Below, piece by piece: positions 16,496 through 25,170 of a stretch of 30,504 bases of DNA; the first letter of the stretch is position 1, and each line of letters opens with the position of its first letter. A program made the position numbers and the translations under genes. The notes under the pieces were generated by a model. It had not been told where the DNA came from. It saw nothing but the letters and a program-made list of their open reading frames with translations, and did no database searches. This DNA comes from Guillardia theta CCMP2712 (taxonomy: Eukaryota; Cryptophyceae; Pyrenomonadales; Geminigeraceae): assembly GCF_000315625.1 (NCBI RefSeq), contig NW_005434490.1, positions 26,581 to 57,084 of the forward strand, given 5' to 3'.

Positions 16496-19400
16496 CTAAT
16501 TGAGAGGCGCACGACGCTGCCGCTGCCGCTGTCCATGAGAAGAAGCAGAAGCATCTTGACGCGTGCGATGCTGTTCATATTGCTGAAGCAACTGACGGAG
16601 CGCCGGTGTACGCGAGAGATGGGCAACAGGTTCCCAAGTGTCGTCGGCGGAGGAAAATCCCTTCCAACGAACCAGATATTGCTTCGCACCATTACGTTGA
16701 CGATGATTGATGATGCGAGCCACTTCGTAGAATCCAGGTACAGGTTGGGAAACCACAGGCTGCTGCAAATGATCTTTCCTGCGCACATGGGGGCGTAGGA
16801 ACTTGGCATTAAAAACATCTTGATCCATGCGAGGGAAGCGCTGGCGAACATCAACTCGATAATTGTTGTTGTTGCAAACCTCGGTGATAGGGAAAGGACC
16901 AATGTATCGATCTCGAAATTTGCGAATTTCAAACTGCTGATTGAATAAACGCGCGTCGATCCAGACCAAATCACCAACTTGCCATCGAAGCGGGCGGCGA
17001 GAAGGAAGTAGACGCGTCTCTGCTCGATTGGCGATCGAGGCCAAGGTATCTCGCACAAGGTTTTCACCTGCACGTATGTTGTCGACAGTCGTGCGGGCTT
17101 GAGGAAGAACCTGATCAAGGGTCAAATCCATAACTGAGCGCGGATTCTTGCCATATTCCACTTGAAAGGCAGATAACCCTGTTTCACGACGGGGGGCATG
17201 ATTGAGGGCAAACTCAATGAATGGAAGATGGACTGTCCATTCAGATGAACCCTGAGCGAGTTTAGTGCGGAGCATATCCAGAATGGTGGCATTGATCCGT
17301 TCAACGCGACCATTGGCCTGGGGATAGTACTTGGAAGAGTGGCGTACCTGAACACCTAGCGTCTGAAATACTGTATCCCAAAAATGCGAGGAGACATTTG
17401 GCCCATTATCCGAAAGGATTGCAGCAGGAAGACCACGAGTGCGATAGAAGTATTGGAGAAATAAATCCACAAGTTCCTGGGTCGTAGCAGACTTGTGAGT
17501 TGGAGCCAGCGTGACATGTTGCGAGAACGAGTCCAACATGACGAAGAGAGAATCATGACCTTGGGAGGTAGTCGGAAGTCCGCTGAGGAGATCGACGGAG
17601 ATGACGTCAAATTTGTCAGCAGGAACGTCATGACTCTTGGGCAAACCGATGGGTTTCTGTTTGTAGTTCTTCGCAGCCTGGCAAATGAGGCAGGAATGCA
17701 CGTAATTTTCGACATCACGCTTCATGTTATTCCAGTAGACTTTGGCAACAAGTGAGAGGTAGGTCTTGTCAGAACCAACATGTCCGGCATCATCGTGTGC
17801 AAGGCGTAGTACAGCCGCGCGGATAGCGGTAGGAACACAGATCCTCGTCCTGCCGGTAGAATCAACATAGTAGAGCAAGTCATCCGAAAATTCAAAATGA
17901 CGACAACCCGGTTGGCCGAGCAATTCGCCGTCTTTGCCCAGTTGGTATAAAACCTGAAAGTCAGGACAGGTGGAGTAGTTTTGCATCAGTTGGGAGACGA
18001 ACGAGGAATCCGTAAGCATCTGAACGGTATGAAGACCAACAAGAAGATCCCGAGCAATGTCTTCAGCGCGCATAGCGCGATCATGAGCCTGAGTCAGATC
18101 AGCGGGTGATTGGGGAGCGAACGATGGAGCAGGCGAGTCGCCTGAGATCCGACTGAGGGCATCAGCAACGACGTTAGTTTCGCCAGGGATGTGGTGGATC
18201 TCCATGTCGTACTGAAGGAAGGTAGACAACCAACGAGCCAGGCGGGGAGAGAGTTCAGACTGGGTGTTCAATCTGATCAAGCTGTGGTGATCGGTACATA
18301 CACGAAAGCGACGACCAATCAAGTAGTAGGAAAAATGACGGAGACTTTCCTTGAGAGCAAGAAGCTCACGCTCATAGGTGGAGTAATTGCGTTCGGCGGA
18401 GGAGAGTTTCTTGCCATAAAATGCAACGGGATGTTCCTCGTTGTTTTCATCGATCTGATGAAGCGCGGCTCCAATGGCCAGGTCGCTAGCGTCTGTGTAC
18501 AGGATGGTCAGCCGATCAGAACGGAAGTGAGCCAAGACTGGAGCCTGCGTAAGAGCTGTCTTGAGCGCGGCAAAAGCAGTCTCAGCAGACCGAGTCCACA
18601 CGAAGCGACGTTGACTGGTTTTCAGCAGATCTGAGAGAGGTGCAGCATAGTTGGCAAAATTCTTGATGAAACGCCGATAAAAATTGGCGAGGCCTAAAAA
18701 TTGGCGAAGTTGTTTCACAGATGCAGGAGGCGGAAAATCTTCGATGGCAGCAACTTTGCTAGCCTCGGGTGCAATCCCATGCGCATTCAAAGTATATCCG
18801 AGAAAACTGATCTGCGTCTGAAGAAACACACACTTGCTCCGTTTAACGAAGACCTGGTGGTGGCGGAGGCGCTCCAGTAGGAGACGCACCTGCTGTAGGT
18901 GTGAACGAGGATTACCCATGGAAAAGATTAAGAGATCATCGACGTAGACTAAGACGTTGTTCATACCTGCGAGGATGCCCTGTGAGAACTTCTGGAAGGC
19001 AGCTGTGGCCGTTTTCAGACCAAAGGGCAGAGCGCGGAATTGGTAGGATCCTTGTTCAGTAACAAACCCAGTATATTGAGAGCTGTCAGGAGTGAGAGCT
19101 AGCTGCCAGAATCCTGAGGCCATATCCAGCTTGCTGAAGTAGAGGGTATCCGTACTGGACACAGTACGCTGCGAGAGCACGCGCCCGATACGTTCCATGA
19201 GCTCGGTAGGGACGGGAGGCGGAAAACTGTCGTCGAGGAGGTGATTGTTGACTCCTCGATAATCAATACAAAAACGAAATTGAGGGACTCCTTCAGAGGA
19301 AAGACCTTTGCGAACAAAGATGACGGGACTCTGCCACATGACATCATTGTTTCGCTCGATGATGCCGCGTGCCAACAAGAAGTCGATCGTTTTAGCGAGC

Positions 19401-21544
19401 TCCTCCTGGAGCGTCGCCGGAAGTCGGTAGGGGCGACGACGAATTGGACGAACGTCATCAGGAACCCGAAGGACAACGTCATACTGCCCCCGCGAGACAG
19501 GTGGCTGGATTGGTAGTTCGTCCACCAGAACATCGGAAAAATCCTCGAGTAGCTCCTGCAAGGCCGGAGCTGCGAGCGGCGATGCCGACGAGGCGACCTG
19601 AGAGACCAATGAACTGGTAGAAACAGGCGAGGACACGGTCGCCATGACCCAGGGCATCATATCCTCAGGTGGAGGAGGCTGAAGCGTGTTCCAGTCCGCA
19701 TGCCAGGGAAAAATCAAACACTGGGCTTGCCGCATAGCCGCGGAGCCAGGACCAGGGATGTGAAATGCGAGCGGAAGGCGTTGACGCCCCGCAGTACCAT
19801 CCTGCGCTGGAATAGTAACGAGCTTGGAATGAAAGTCGATATTCATTTTCATCTTGGCAATGAACGGTTGGGACAAAATCGCCGGCAGTGACGCTGGAGA
19901 GTCCAAAATGAAGAACGTTTCTTGCGTTTCAACATTGGTGCCTGCAATGCGAAACGGCAGGAGGCAGGTTTCACGAAGCACGACCTGGGCGTCGCCATGA
20001 GCGAACTGAGCGGTAAGCGTGGCGGGAATTCGCTGTGTGGTCAATTGGAGCTGTCGCGCAACCTGACGCGAGATCACACTGATCTCAGCACCCGAGTCAA
20101 GCAAAGCCAGGATCTCGGAAGTAGCAGCTGGCACCGGAGAGGTGAGTGGTACAATGGGCAGATAGAGAAGCGATCCTGAAGACGCCCCGTGCTCCTGAGA
20201 GCCAAGGGAGTGGAGTGCAATCGGATGCAAGTGTACCTCGAGAGCGTCACCGTCCAGAGGCACTTCATCTTCCAGTTCTTCAGCAAAATGCACCTGAGGA
20301 CGGCGCTTAGGCGTCTTCGAGCGAGCAGCAATCTTGTTAGCTGCAACGGACGGAGCAGCCTTGCGGTCGTCGGAAGTCTGAACAGCGCCAAGCAGAGGCG
20401 GAGAGGAGGAGTCGGACGACTGCTCACGTTCAGGACTCTGACTGCGGCGGGTACGACGACACTCGGAAGATCGATGTCCGAGTTTGCCACAGTTGTAACA
20501 ACGGATGGCATTGGTCGATGTGTTTGGGGACGAGGAGTCTCCCGCACTCTTGGCGTCCGGCCGAGCAGCACGGCGCTCTTTGAAGGCCGAAGCCTTGCCA
20601 GAAGGACGACTCTTGCGATCATTAGAATTAGAGGAGCGATTGCCCACCTGCACGGAGTAGAGCTGCCGGTGGGGATCTGCTCCCGTCGAATGGTCTTTGG
20701 TTCTGGTCTGATTGTCGATCTTGAGCGCGTACTCCCTGAGCTGACGGAAGTCAACATCATCCGAACGCTGTAGAGTCACCCACTGATTCAAGAGTAGAGC
20801 AGTCATATGCGATCGGACACCATTAATGAACCGTTTGCAGACCAGTGAGGACGTCGCAAATAATTTACCATCCGGAAGGAGCTGAAGTTGCTCGATTAAG
20901 GTCAGGGTTCGGGCAGCATACGAAGCAAGAGATTCCTGACGGTCTTGATTCAAATTGTCGAGTTGGTGAATGAGATTCGACAGCAGGTGAGGAGGCAGGA
21001 ATTTTTCACGAATTTCCTCTGAAAATGTATCCCACTCCATGCGGCGAAAGGTCTCTGGCGGGTACTTGGCCACGAAGTGTTGGCGCACTGGAGCATCCAG
21101 TAAATCGAGGGTATGGACAACCCAGTTGGCTCGGGGGATACCATACACAGCAAAGGAGTACTGAATGGTTTGAACCCATGTCAAGACATTGTTGGCGCTA
21201 GTTTGGCGGGCAGTATCCAACTTGGGGAGATTGCGCAACTTAGCAAGCAATTGCTGATCAGCCAGAGAGACCAGCTGAGGACCGTCACGCGAGGAGATGG
21301 GGGGCGGTCCAGGCTTGAGAGCGGCGGGCGGGACCGCCTCAGAAGAAGCAGGAGCTTCGAGAGCGTTCAACCGCTGCTGAACCTCCAGCAGCGCGGCAGA
21401 CATGTTTTGGAGCGACCGATCCTCGGTCGATTCGGGACGAAGATCGTCGTCAATGCCGGCAGCAGATTGCCAGTCATGTTCCAAAGTATCCGTAGCATTC
21501 TCGTCCAGCATGCGAGCTGCGAGTCGAGTATTGTATCCGGACAT
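16496..21544 (-). CDS. Gag-Pol polyprotein of Ty3/gypsy element (1682 residues)
   Basis: One uninterrupted frame encodes Gag and Pol together, with no frameshift between them. Residues about 90-300 are Gag capsid-like. The zinc knuckle is C349, C352, H357, C362. Protease has DSG at 483-485. Reverse transcriptase spans about 690-915, with YVDD at 867-870. RNase H shows YTDAS at 1016-1020 and VVADAL at 1125-1130. Integrase has the zinc motif H1250, H1255, C1285, C1288 and the catalytic D1318, D1379, E1415. A GPF motif follows near 1549, and a chromodomain lies at about 1604-1645 (Y1606, W1627, W1637). All key residues are present. The chromodomain is expected to steer integration towards marked chromatin. 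The initiating ATG is the first in frame after the leader. Confidence 0.97.
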   Translation of the reverse strand: MSGYNTRLAARMLDENATDTLEHDWQSAAGIDDDLRPESTEDRSLQNMSAALLEVQQRLNALEAPASSEAVPPAALKPGPPPISSRDGPQLVSLADQQLLAKLRNLPKLDTARQTSANNVLTWVQTIQYSFAVYGIPRANWVVHTLDLLDAPVRQHFVAKYPPETFRRMEWDTFSEEIREKFLPPHLLSNLIHQLDNLNQDRQESLASYAARTLTLIEQLQLLPDGKLFATSSLVCKRFINGVRSHMTALLLNQWVTLQRSDDVDFRQLREYALKIDNQTRTKDHSTGADPHRQLYSVQVGNRSSNSNDRKSRPSGKASAFKERRAARPDAKSAGDSSSPNTSTNAIRCYNCGKLGHRSSECRRTRRSQSPEREQSSDSSSPPLLGAVQTSDDRKAAPSVAANKIAARSKTPKRRPQVHFAEELEDEVPLDGDALEVHLHPIALHSLGSQEHGASSGSLLYLPIVPLTSPVPAATSEILALLDSGAEISVISRQVARQLQLTTQRIPATLTAQFAHGDAQVVLRETCLLPFRIAGTNVETQETFFILDSPASLPAILSQPFIAKMKMNIDFHSKLVTIPAQDGTAGRQRLPLAFHIPGPGSAAMRQAQCLIFPWHADWNTLQPPPPEDMMPWVMATVSSPVSTSSLVSQVASSASPLAAPALQELLEDFSDVLVDELPIQPPVSRGQYDVVLRVPDDVRPIRRRPYRLPATLQEELAKTIDFLLARGIIERNNDVMWQSPVIFVRKGLSSEGVPQFRFCIDYRGVNNHLLDDSFPPPVPTELMERIGRVLSQRTVSSTDTLYFSKLDMASGFWQLALTPDSSQYTGFVTEQGSYQFRALPFGLKTATAAFQKFSQGILAGMNNVLVYVDDLLIFSMGNPRSHLQQVRLLLERLRHHQVFVKRSKCVFLQTQISFLGYTLNAHGIAPEASKVAAIEDFPPPASVKQLRQFLGLANFYRRFIKNFANYAAPLSDLLKTSQRRFVWTRSAETAFAALKTALTQAPVLAHFRSDRLTILYTDASDLAIGAALHQIDENNEEHPVAFYGKKLSSAERNYSTYERELLALKESLRHFSYYLIGRRFRVCTDHHSLIRLNTQSELSPRLARWLSTFLQYDMEIHHIPGETNVVADALSRISGDSPAPSFAPQSPADLTQAHDRAMRAEDIARDLLVGLHTVQMLTDSSFVSQLMQNYSTCPDFQVLYQLGKDGELLGQPGCRHFEFSDDLLYYVDSTGRTRICVPTAIRAAVLRLAHDDAGHVGSDKTYLSLVAKVYWNNMKRDVENYVHSCLICQAAKNYKQKPIGLPKSHDVPADKFDVISVDLLSGLPTTSQGHDSLFVMLDSFSQHVTLAPTHKSATTQELVDLFLQYFYRTRGLPAAILSDNGPNVSSHFWDTVFQTLGVQVRHSSKYYPQANGRVERINATILDMLRTKLAQGSSEWTVHLPFIEFALNHAPRRETGLSAFQVEYGKNPRSVMDLTLDQVLPQARTTVDNIRAGENLVRDTLASIANRAETRLLPSRRPLRWQVGDLVWIDARLFNQQFEIRKFRDRYIGPFPITEVCNNNNYRVDVRQRFPRMDQDVFNAKFLRPHVRRKDHLQQPVVSQPVPGFYEVARIINHRQRNGAKQYLVRWKGFSSADDTWEPVAHLSRTPALRQLLQQYEQHRTRQDASASSHGQRQRQRRAPLN

Positions 21545-21630
21545 CTACGCGACGTAAGCGTAGGAAGAAGCAGAAGAACAGTGGAGAAAGGGAGGGGAAG
21601 AGAGAAGACTCGATCGCTATCACCGATCAC

Positions 21631-21643
21631 AACCTTGCTACCA
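21631..21643 (-). other. Primer binding site
   Basis: On the minus strand, six bases after the 5' LTR, the sequence TGGTAGCAAGGTT begins with TGG, as required to pair with a tRNA CCA end. It partly resembles the initiator-Met type (TGGTAGCAGAGG in animals). Copy 1 has TGGTAGCGAAGG at the same place, so the two copies differ here although nearly identical elsewhere. Confidence 0.6.
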
Positions 21644-21649
21644 ATTTTA

Positions 21650-22284
21650 TGTCACACCTCGAAGATTCTCGAGTGGACCTTCAAGCGCAGTTCAATAAGA
21701 ACTCACGTTGGATTTCTCTACTAAGAGGGAAAGCGGTGAAACAGAAGGAGATCTAACTCTCTTTTATTTCTTTCACACACACACACAAAACAAGACAAGA
21801 CGATACACACAAAGACGTCTCAACAATCGTGGCACACACACGAAAGGGGAAGAGGACCACCTAGCTCTGACGAGTTTCATCCTTTTATAGCTTCGAGGAA
21901 TGAGCCAGGGGTGCCGTCTCTTGGCTACAGAAAGGAGGGGTGTCCTGTTCTTGGAAGTTGACAAGCATCCCTTCTGACCTTCGAGAGGATACCATGCTCT
22001 CTCGCAGGGAAGAGAACCCCGTCCTTGCATGGCAGCAAGCTGCTTCCAACGGGTCGTACTGCACAAGACGCACCCCTTCTGTTTACCTTGTAAGTCCCCC
22101 ACGGGTACACGGTTGCTGCAACAAAGGCCTCCACAGGGGTCCTTTCAGCAGCTTCACACTGGAGTAGAGTATCCTGGGTCATCCAGGAGAAGTCAGCTTC
22201 GAACACGAGTACGAGACAGCCAACTGTCCTTTCATCCTGATAGGCCTTTGTCTGACTCGGGCTCGGTTCCTATGAGCTCTGACA
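21650..22284 (-). repeat. 5' LTR of the complete Ty3/gypsy element
   Basis: 635 bases with TG...CA ends. On the minus strand, reading from 22284, a TATAAAA box lies at 21889-21883 and an AATAAA at 21768-21763, about 115 bases apart. This places the transcript start just after the TATA box and the R region between the two. Confidence 0.95.
21883..21889 (-). promoter_or_regulatory. LTR promoter TATA box
   Basis: TATAAAA on the minus strand, inside the 5' LTR about 395 bases from its upstream end. It is conserved in all three LTRs of the window (15984-15990 and 1910-1916). Confidence 0.65.
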
Positions 22285-22437
22285 CGCTGCCCCCGTCATC
22301 TCCGATGTCTCCGCTGCCCCCGTCATCTCCGATGTCTCCGCTGCCCCCGTCATCTCCGATGTCTCCGCTGCCCCCGTCAAATCCGATGTCTCCGCTGCCC
22401 CCGTCATCTCCGATGTCTCCGCTGTCTCCGCTGATGG
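22285..22437. repeat. 27-bp coding minisatellite, right part
   Basis: About five to six units of the same 27-base repeat as 15495-15750, cut by the retroelement at its CGCTG target. One unit has a change near 22379 (TCAAATCCG in place of TCATCTCCG). Confidence 0.92.
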
Positions 22438-22574
22438 ACAGCAAGGCGGCTGGCAACATCCGCATGATGGACTCGCAGGCCAAACCATCCCAGGGAGCAG
22501 GAATGTGTGTGTAGGAAGAAAGTGACCAAGGCATGAGGAAGGAGAGGACGAAGAGCCGGGGAAGGAGGAAGGAG

Positions 22575-22790
22575 AGGCATGGCAATGGAAGGAGGAGCCG
22601 GGGCAAGAGCAAGAGGAAGAAGGAGCATGGTGATGGAAGGAGGAGCCGGGGCAAGAGCAAGAGGAAGAAGGAGCATGGCGATGGAAGGAGGAGCCGGGGC
22701 AAGAGCAAGAGGAAGAAGGAGCATGGCGATGGAAGGAGGAGCCGGGGCAAGAGCAAGAGGAAGAAGGAGCATGGCGATGGAAGGAGGACA
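22575..22790. repeat. 48-bp minisatellite
   Basis: Units beginning GAGCATGG start at 22623, 22671, 22719 and 22767, exactly 48 bases apart, with a diverged unit before them. It is followed by G-rich, AAG- and GGG-containing DNA with a shorter repeat (AGCAGCCGGGACAAGAGG) near 22803-22870. The plus strand reads as a basic Arg, Lys, Gly, Ser protein and the minus strand as Ser, Pro, Cys-rich. Neither is convincing as an independent gene. Confidence 0.9.
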
Positions 22791-23040
22791 GGTGTGGGGG
22801 GGAGCAGCCGGGACAAGAGGGGGGGGGGCAGCCGGGACAAGAGGGGGGGAAGCAGCCGGGACAAGAGGAAGGAGGGGGGGGATGGGAGGAAGTTGAAGAG
22901 CAGGTTGGGAGACCCAAGGAGCAGGAACAAGACACAACAGGCGCTGATATCGCGTGATTCAAAAGCATTTTCGCTTTCCAGAGTCTTCGAGTTGGCTGGG
23001 GCAAGTTAAAATAAACTTCAAAAAAGTGAGGTTCAATATC

Positions 23041-23446
23041 TTCTTCAATATACACACCAATCTTTGAAAGATTGATCAATATAATTCAATATCTCCCTTA
23101 AGATTGAAAAATTGTCCACCCTACCCGTACGAAAAAAAACCTTCCGTCGAGTGTGGTGGAGGTTGAGGTGAAGGGGGGGACAAGGAGCTGGTGGGTAGGG
23201 GCATATGCGTTTGAGACTAGGAAGAGATATAGAGAATATCGATGATAGGCTAGTAAAGTCTCCCCTTTACTACTAATTTTAGTGGGGTCGCTTGGGAAAA
23301 CATGCCGGAACTGCGTTCCTCTCATCCTTGATTTCAAAATCTTCTTCAATATACGCACGAATTTTGAAAGATTGATAAATATATTCAATACTTTCCTTAA
23401 TTGAAAGGTTGTGCACCCTACCCGTGCGAAAAAAACCTTTGTCGAG
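23041..23446. repeat. Direct repeat pair of about 105-110 bases
   Basis: 23041-23151 and 23342-23446 share the order TTCTTCAATATAC, GAAAGATTGAT, ACCCTACCCG, an A-run, CCTT and GTCGAG, with scattered changes. A third partial copy (AAAAAAACCTTTGTC) lies near 23509. The 190 bases between the copies hold no gene. The units may be remains of a small mobile element. Confidence 0.75.
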
Positions 23447-23619
23447 CCAGTCGAGATGTCAACATTTAAATGGGGGTGGGTGGTGGAGGTAAAGGTGGAG
23501 CCCTGGCAAAAAAACCTTTGTCCTTGCTCACCCTACCCGAGCACCTGTGCAACGTTTGGTTGTACCACCTCAAACACCTTCGCTCTCTCACCCTCGTTGA
23601 ATGCTACTAGTGTCTCACT

Positions 23620-23626
23620 TATAAAA
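23620..23626 (+). promoter_or_regulatory. TATA box of the TIR-Roco gene
   Basis: TATAAAA lies 126 bases before the ATG at 23752, leaving room for a leader of about 100 bases. It is the best core-promoter match in the interval and supports a gene start well upstream of the long frame that begins at 25171. Confidence 0.5.
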
Positions 23627-23751
23627 TCGAATCGTTCTCACCGGCATGATTCGAGTCCCCTGCCTCCCTCCTTCATTCGACTACCCCTACCCGCTATTTG
23701 CCTACATCCCCAAATCTCCACCTACCCCACCCTCTGTTCTCAACCTCCGCA

Positions 23752-24331
23752 ATGCCGTACAACTGCCCTAATTGCCAGGCAAGGAGCAGCTGCGATGAGA
23801 TGCTGTTACCTTGAGTGACATGCTTGATGATGAAGATGTTTCCTTTGCTCCCCCGCATCTGATCCTTCCATCATTCAACTCCTTTCTTGGCGGCTCCTTC
23901 ACTTCCTCCTAACACTTTTTTTTGACCTTCTGACTTGTGTGTCTCCAGATCGTGGTCGATCCTAATACCAACGACAGCACAAAATGCGTAATTTGAATAG
24001 CTTCCAGTAGGCGTCACCTGACTTTGAGTGTTTTACGTTCTGCCGTGAATTGCCATGTTGTTATTCGGAAGGCGGTAAGCATCAGTCTGTGCAGCATATG
24101 CTCAGGGGACGATAGGGACTGACATGTGGTTTTGCAATTTTGTGGGTTTATCATCGGATTGAATACGAATGGGGCTGGATAGGTGGTAAGTAACAATCGT
24201 CAAATGTGCGCTCAGGGAACGATTGAATTAACATTCTACAACAGGCTACTTTTCAAGCTGGAGCCGAAGGAAAGTGCAAAATCTGCTCGAAGCTTGAAAA
24301 AGATCATTATGGATCTTCCAAGTTCTGTTAT
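23752..24331 (+). CDS. 5' exons of the TIR-Roco gene: Cys-rich N-terminal region
   Basis: I infer exon 1 at 23752-23778 (nine codons containing CPNC), then a GC-AG intron (23779-23948, donor CAG then GCAAGG, acceptor CTCCAG). Exon 2 is at 23949-23987 (13 codons ending in Cys). Next comes an intron to 24071, single codons GCG (24072-24074) and GTG (24183-24185), and an exon at 24245-24331 (29 codons with CKIC and a later Cys). All junctions are phase 0. These exons supply Cys pairs that continue in the last exon (CCVC, then CQHC), together looking like a zinc-binding module. Exon 3 is the best supported. Exon 1 and the two single codons are less certain. Confidence 0.5.
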
Positions 24332-25170
24332 GTAAGGAACCGCTCATTCAGGGAACGATTGGCTGACATGTTTTTGAAAATTTATCGCTTGTTGCTTGGA
24401 TTGACTGTCGATGATGCTGGATAGACGGTAAGTGACGCTCATGAAATATGCGCTCAGGGGATGATTGGACTGACATGTATTTTGCAAATTCCTGGTTTTT
24501 CCTTGCTTGCATGGATTACATTCGTCTTCGTAGGATGTAAGTGTCATATGATATGATGCGGTCAGGGGATGAATGGACTGACAATTTATGTCTTTTTTTG
24601 CGGTTTCACATTGTATGGGTTGTCGATTTGTCCGGTCAGCCGGTAAGCGATGATTATGAAAGATGCGGTCAGTGGATGACTGGGCTGACATTTTGTGTGT
24701 TTTGGATTTTTCATCGGATGGGATGTTGATTTGTATGGACAGTCGGTAAGTGATGATTATGAAAGCTGCGGTCAGGGGATGATTGGACTGACATGTATTT
24801 TGAAAATCTTATCGCTTTTTTGCTTGGATGGATGGAATGTTGCTGGACAGGTGGTAAGTGACGAATATTCAAGATGCACTCAGGGAATGATTGGACTGAC
24901 GTTTGCTTTGCAATTCCTGGATTTTCCTTGCTTACATGGATTGAATTCGTCTTTGTAGCGCGTAAGTGTCATATCATATGATGCGGTCAACGATTGGCTG
25001 ACATTTATTTTTGCACATTCCTGGTTTTTCCTGCTTGCATGGATTAAATTCGTCTTCATAGAATGTAAGTGTCATATCATATGATGCGCTCAGAGAATGA
25101 TTTGACTGACATGTATTTTGCCATTCGGGTCTTTGCTGGCATGCTCTGGGTTGCGGCTGTTTTGTTCTAG
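24075..25170 (+). repeat. Array of ten related intron-like units with three-base spacers
   Basis: GTAAG starts at 24075, 24186, 24332, 24428, 24537, 24643, 24746, 24854, 24962 and 25065. Each unit ends in AG. Eight intron-to-intron junctions here, plus the one entering 24075, have exactly three bases between AG and GTAAG: GCG, GTG, ACG, GAT, CCG, TCG, GTG, CGC, AAT. The unit at 24186 (59 bases) instead leads into an 87-base exon. Most units are 93-108 bases and share a core like GATTGGACTGACATG about 35-50 bases in, which includes a branch-point-like CTGAC. Unit lengths are not all multiples of three, so this is not a coding repeat. The units look like copies of one intron-generating element. 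Confidence 0.75.

Larger units (their letters stand above)
15751..22284 (-). mobile_element. Complete Ty3/gypsy chromovirus-type retrotransposon, 6534 bp
   Basis: Two 635-base LTRs with TG...CA ends flank one long Gag-Pol frame on the minus strand, with a primer binding site next to the 5' LTR and a purine-rich tract next to the 3' LTR. The target duplication is CGCTG at 15746-15750 and 22285-22289. The domain order protease, reverse transcriptase, RNase H, integrase, chromodomain is that of Ty3/gypsy chromoviruses. Identical LTRs and an intact frame indicate a very recent, possibly still active, insertion. It landed in the 27-bp repeat of the host gene at 14627-23079. Confidence 0.97.
22285..23079 (-). 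pseudogene. Host gene, N-terminal part, upstream of the Ty3 insertion
   Basis: On the minus strand a frame is open from 23079 to the LTR edge. Its end is five GAAETSEMT-type repeats that match the phase of the repeats at 15745-15495. Upstream the frame passes through the 48-base minisatellite, giving Ser-, Pro-, Cys- and His-rich low-complexity protein. That part may be non-coding, or the real start or exon boundary may lie nearer 22460. With the part at 14627-15745 it forms one gene, now broken by the retroelement. Confidence 0.4.

Noticed and set aside
22533-23009. Plus-strand basic Arg/Lys/Gly-rich frame
   Set aside because: Openness comes from the 48-base repeat, whose length is a multiple of three. 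There is no promoter or non-repeat domain.
24541-24958. Plus-strand frames with a roughly 35-residue repeat across the intron-like array
   Set aside because: Unit lengths are not all multiples of three, so the frame does not hold through the array. The conserved parts are splice ends and a branch-like core.
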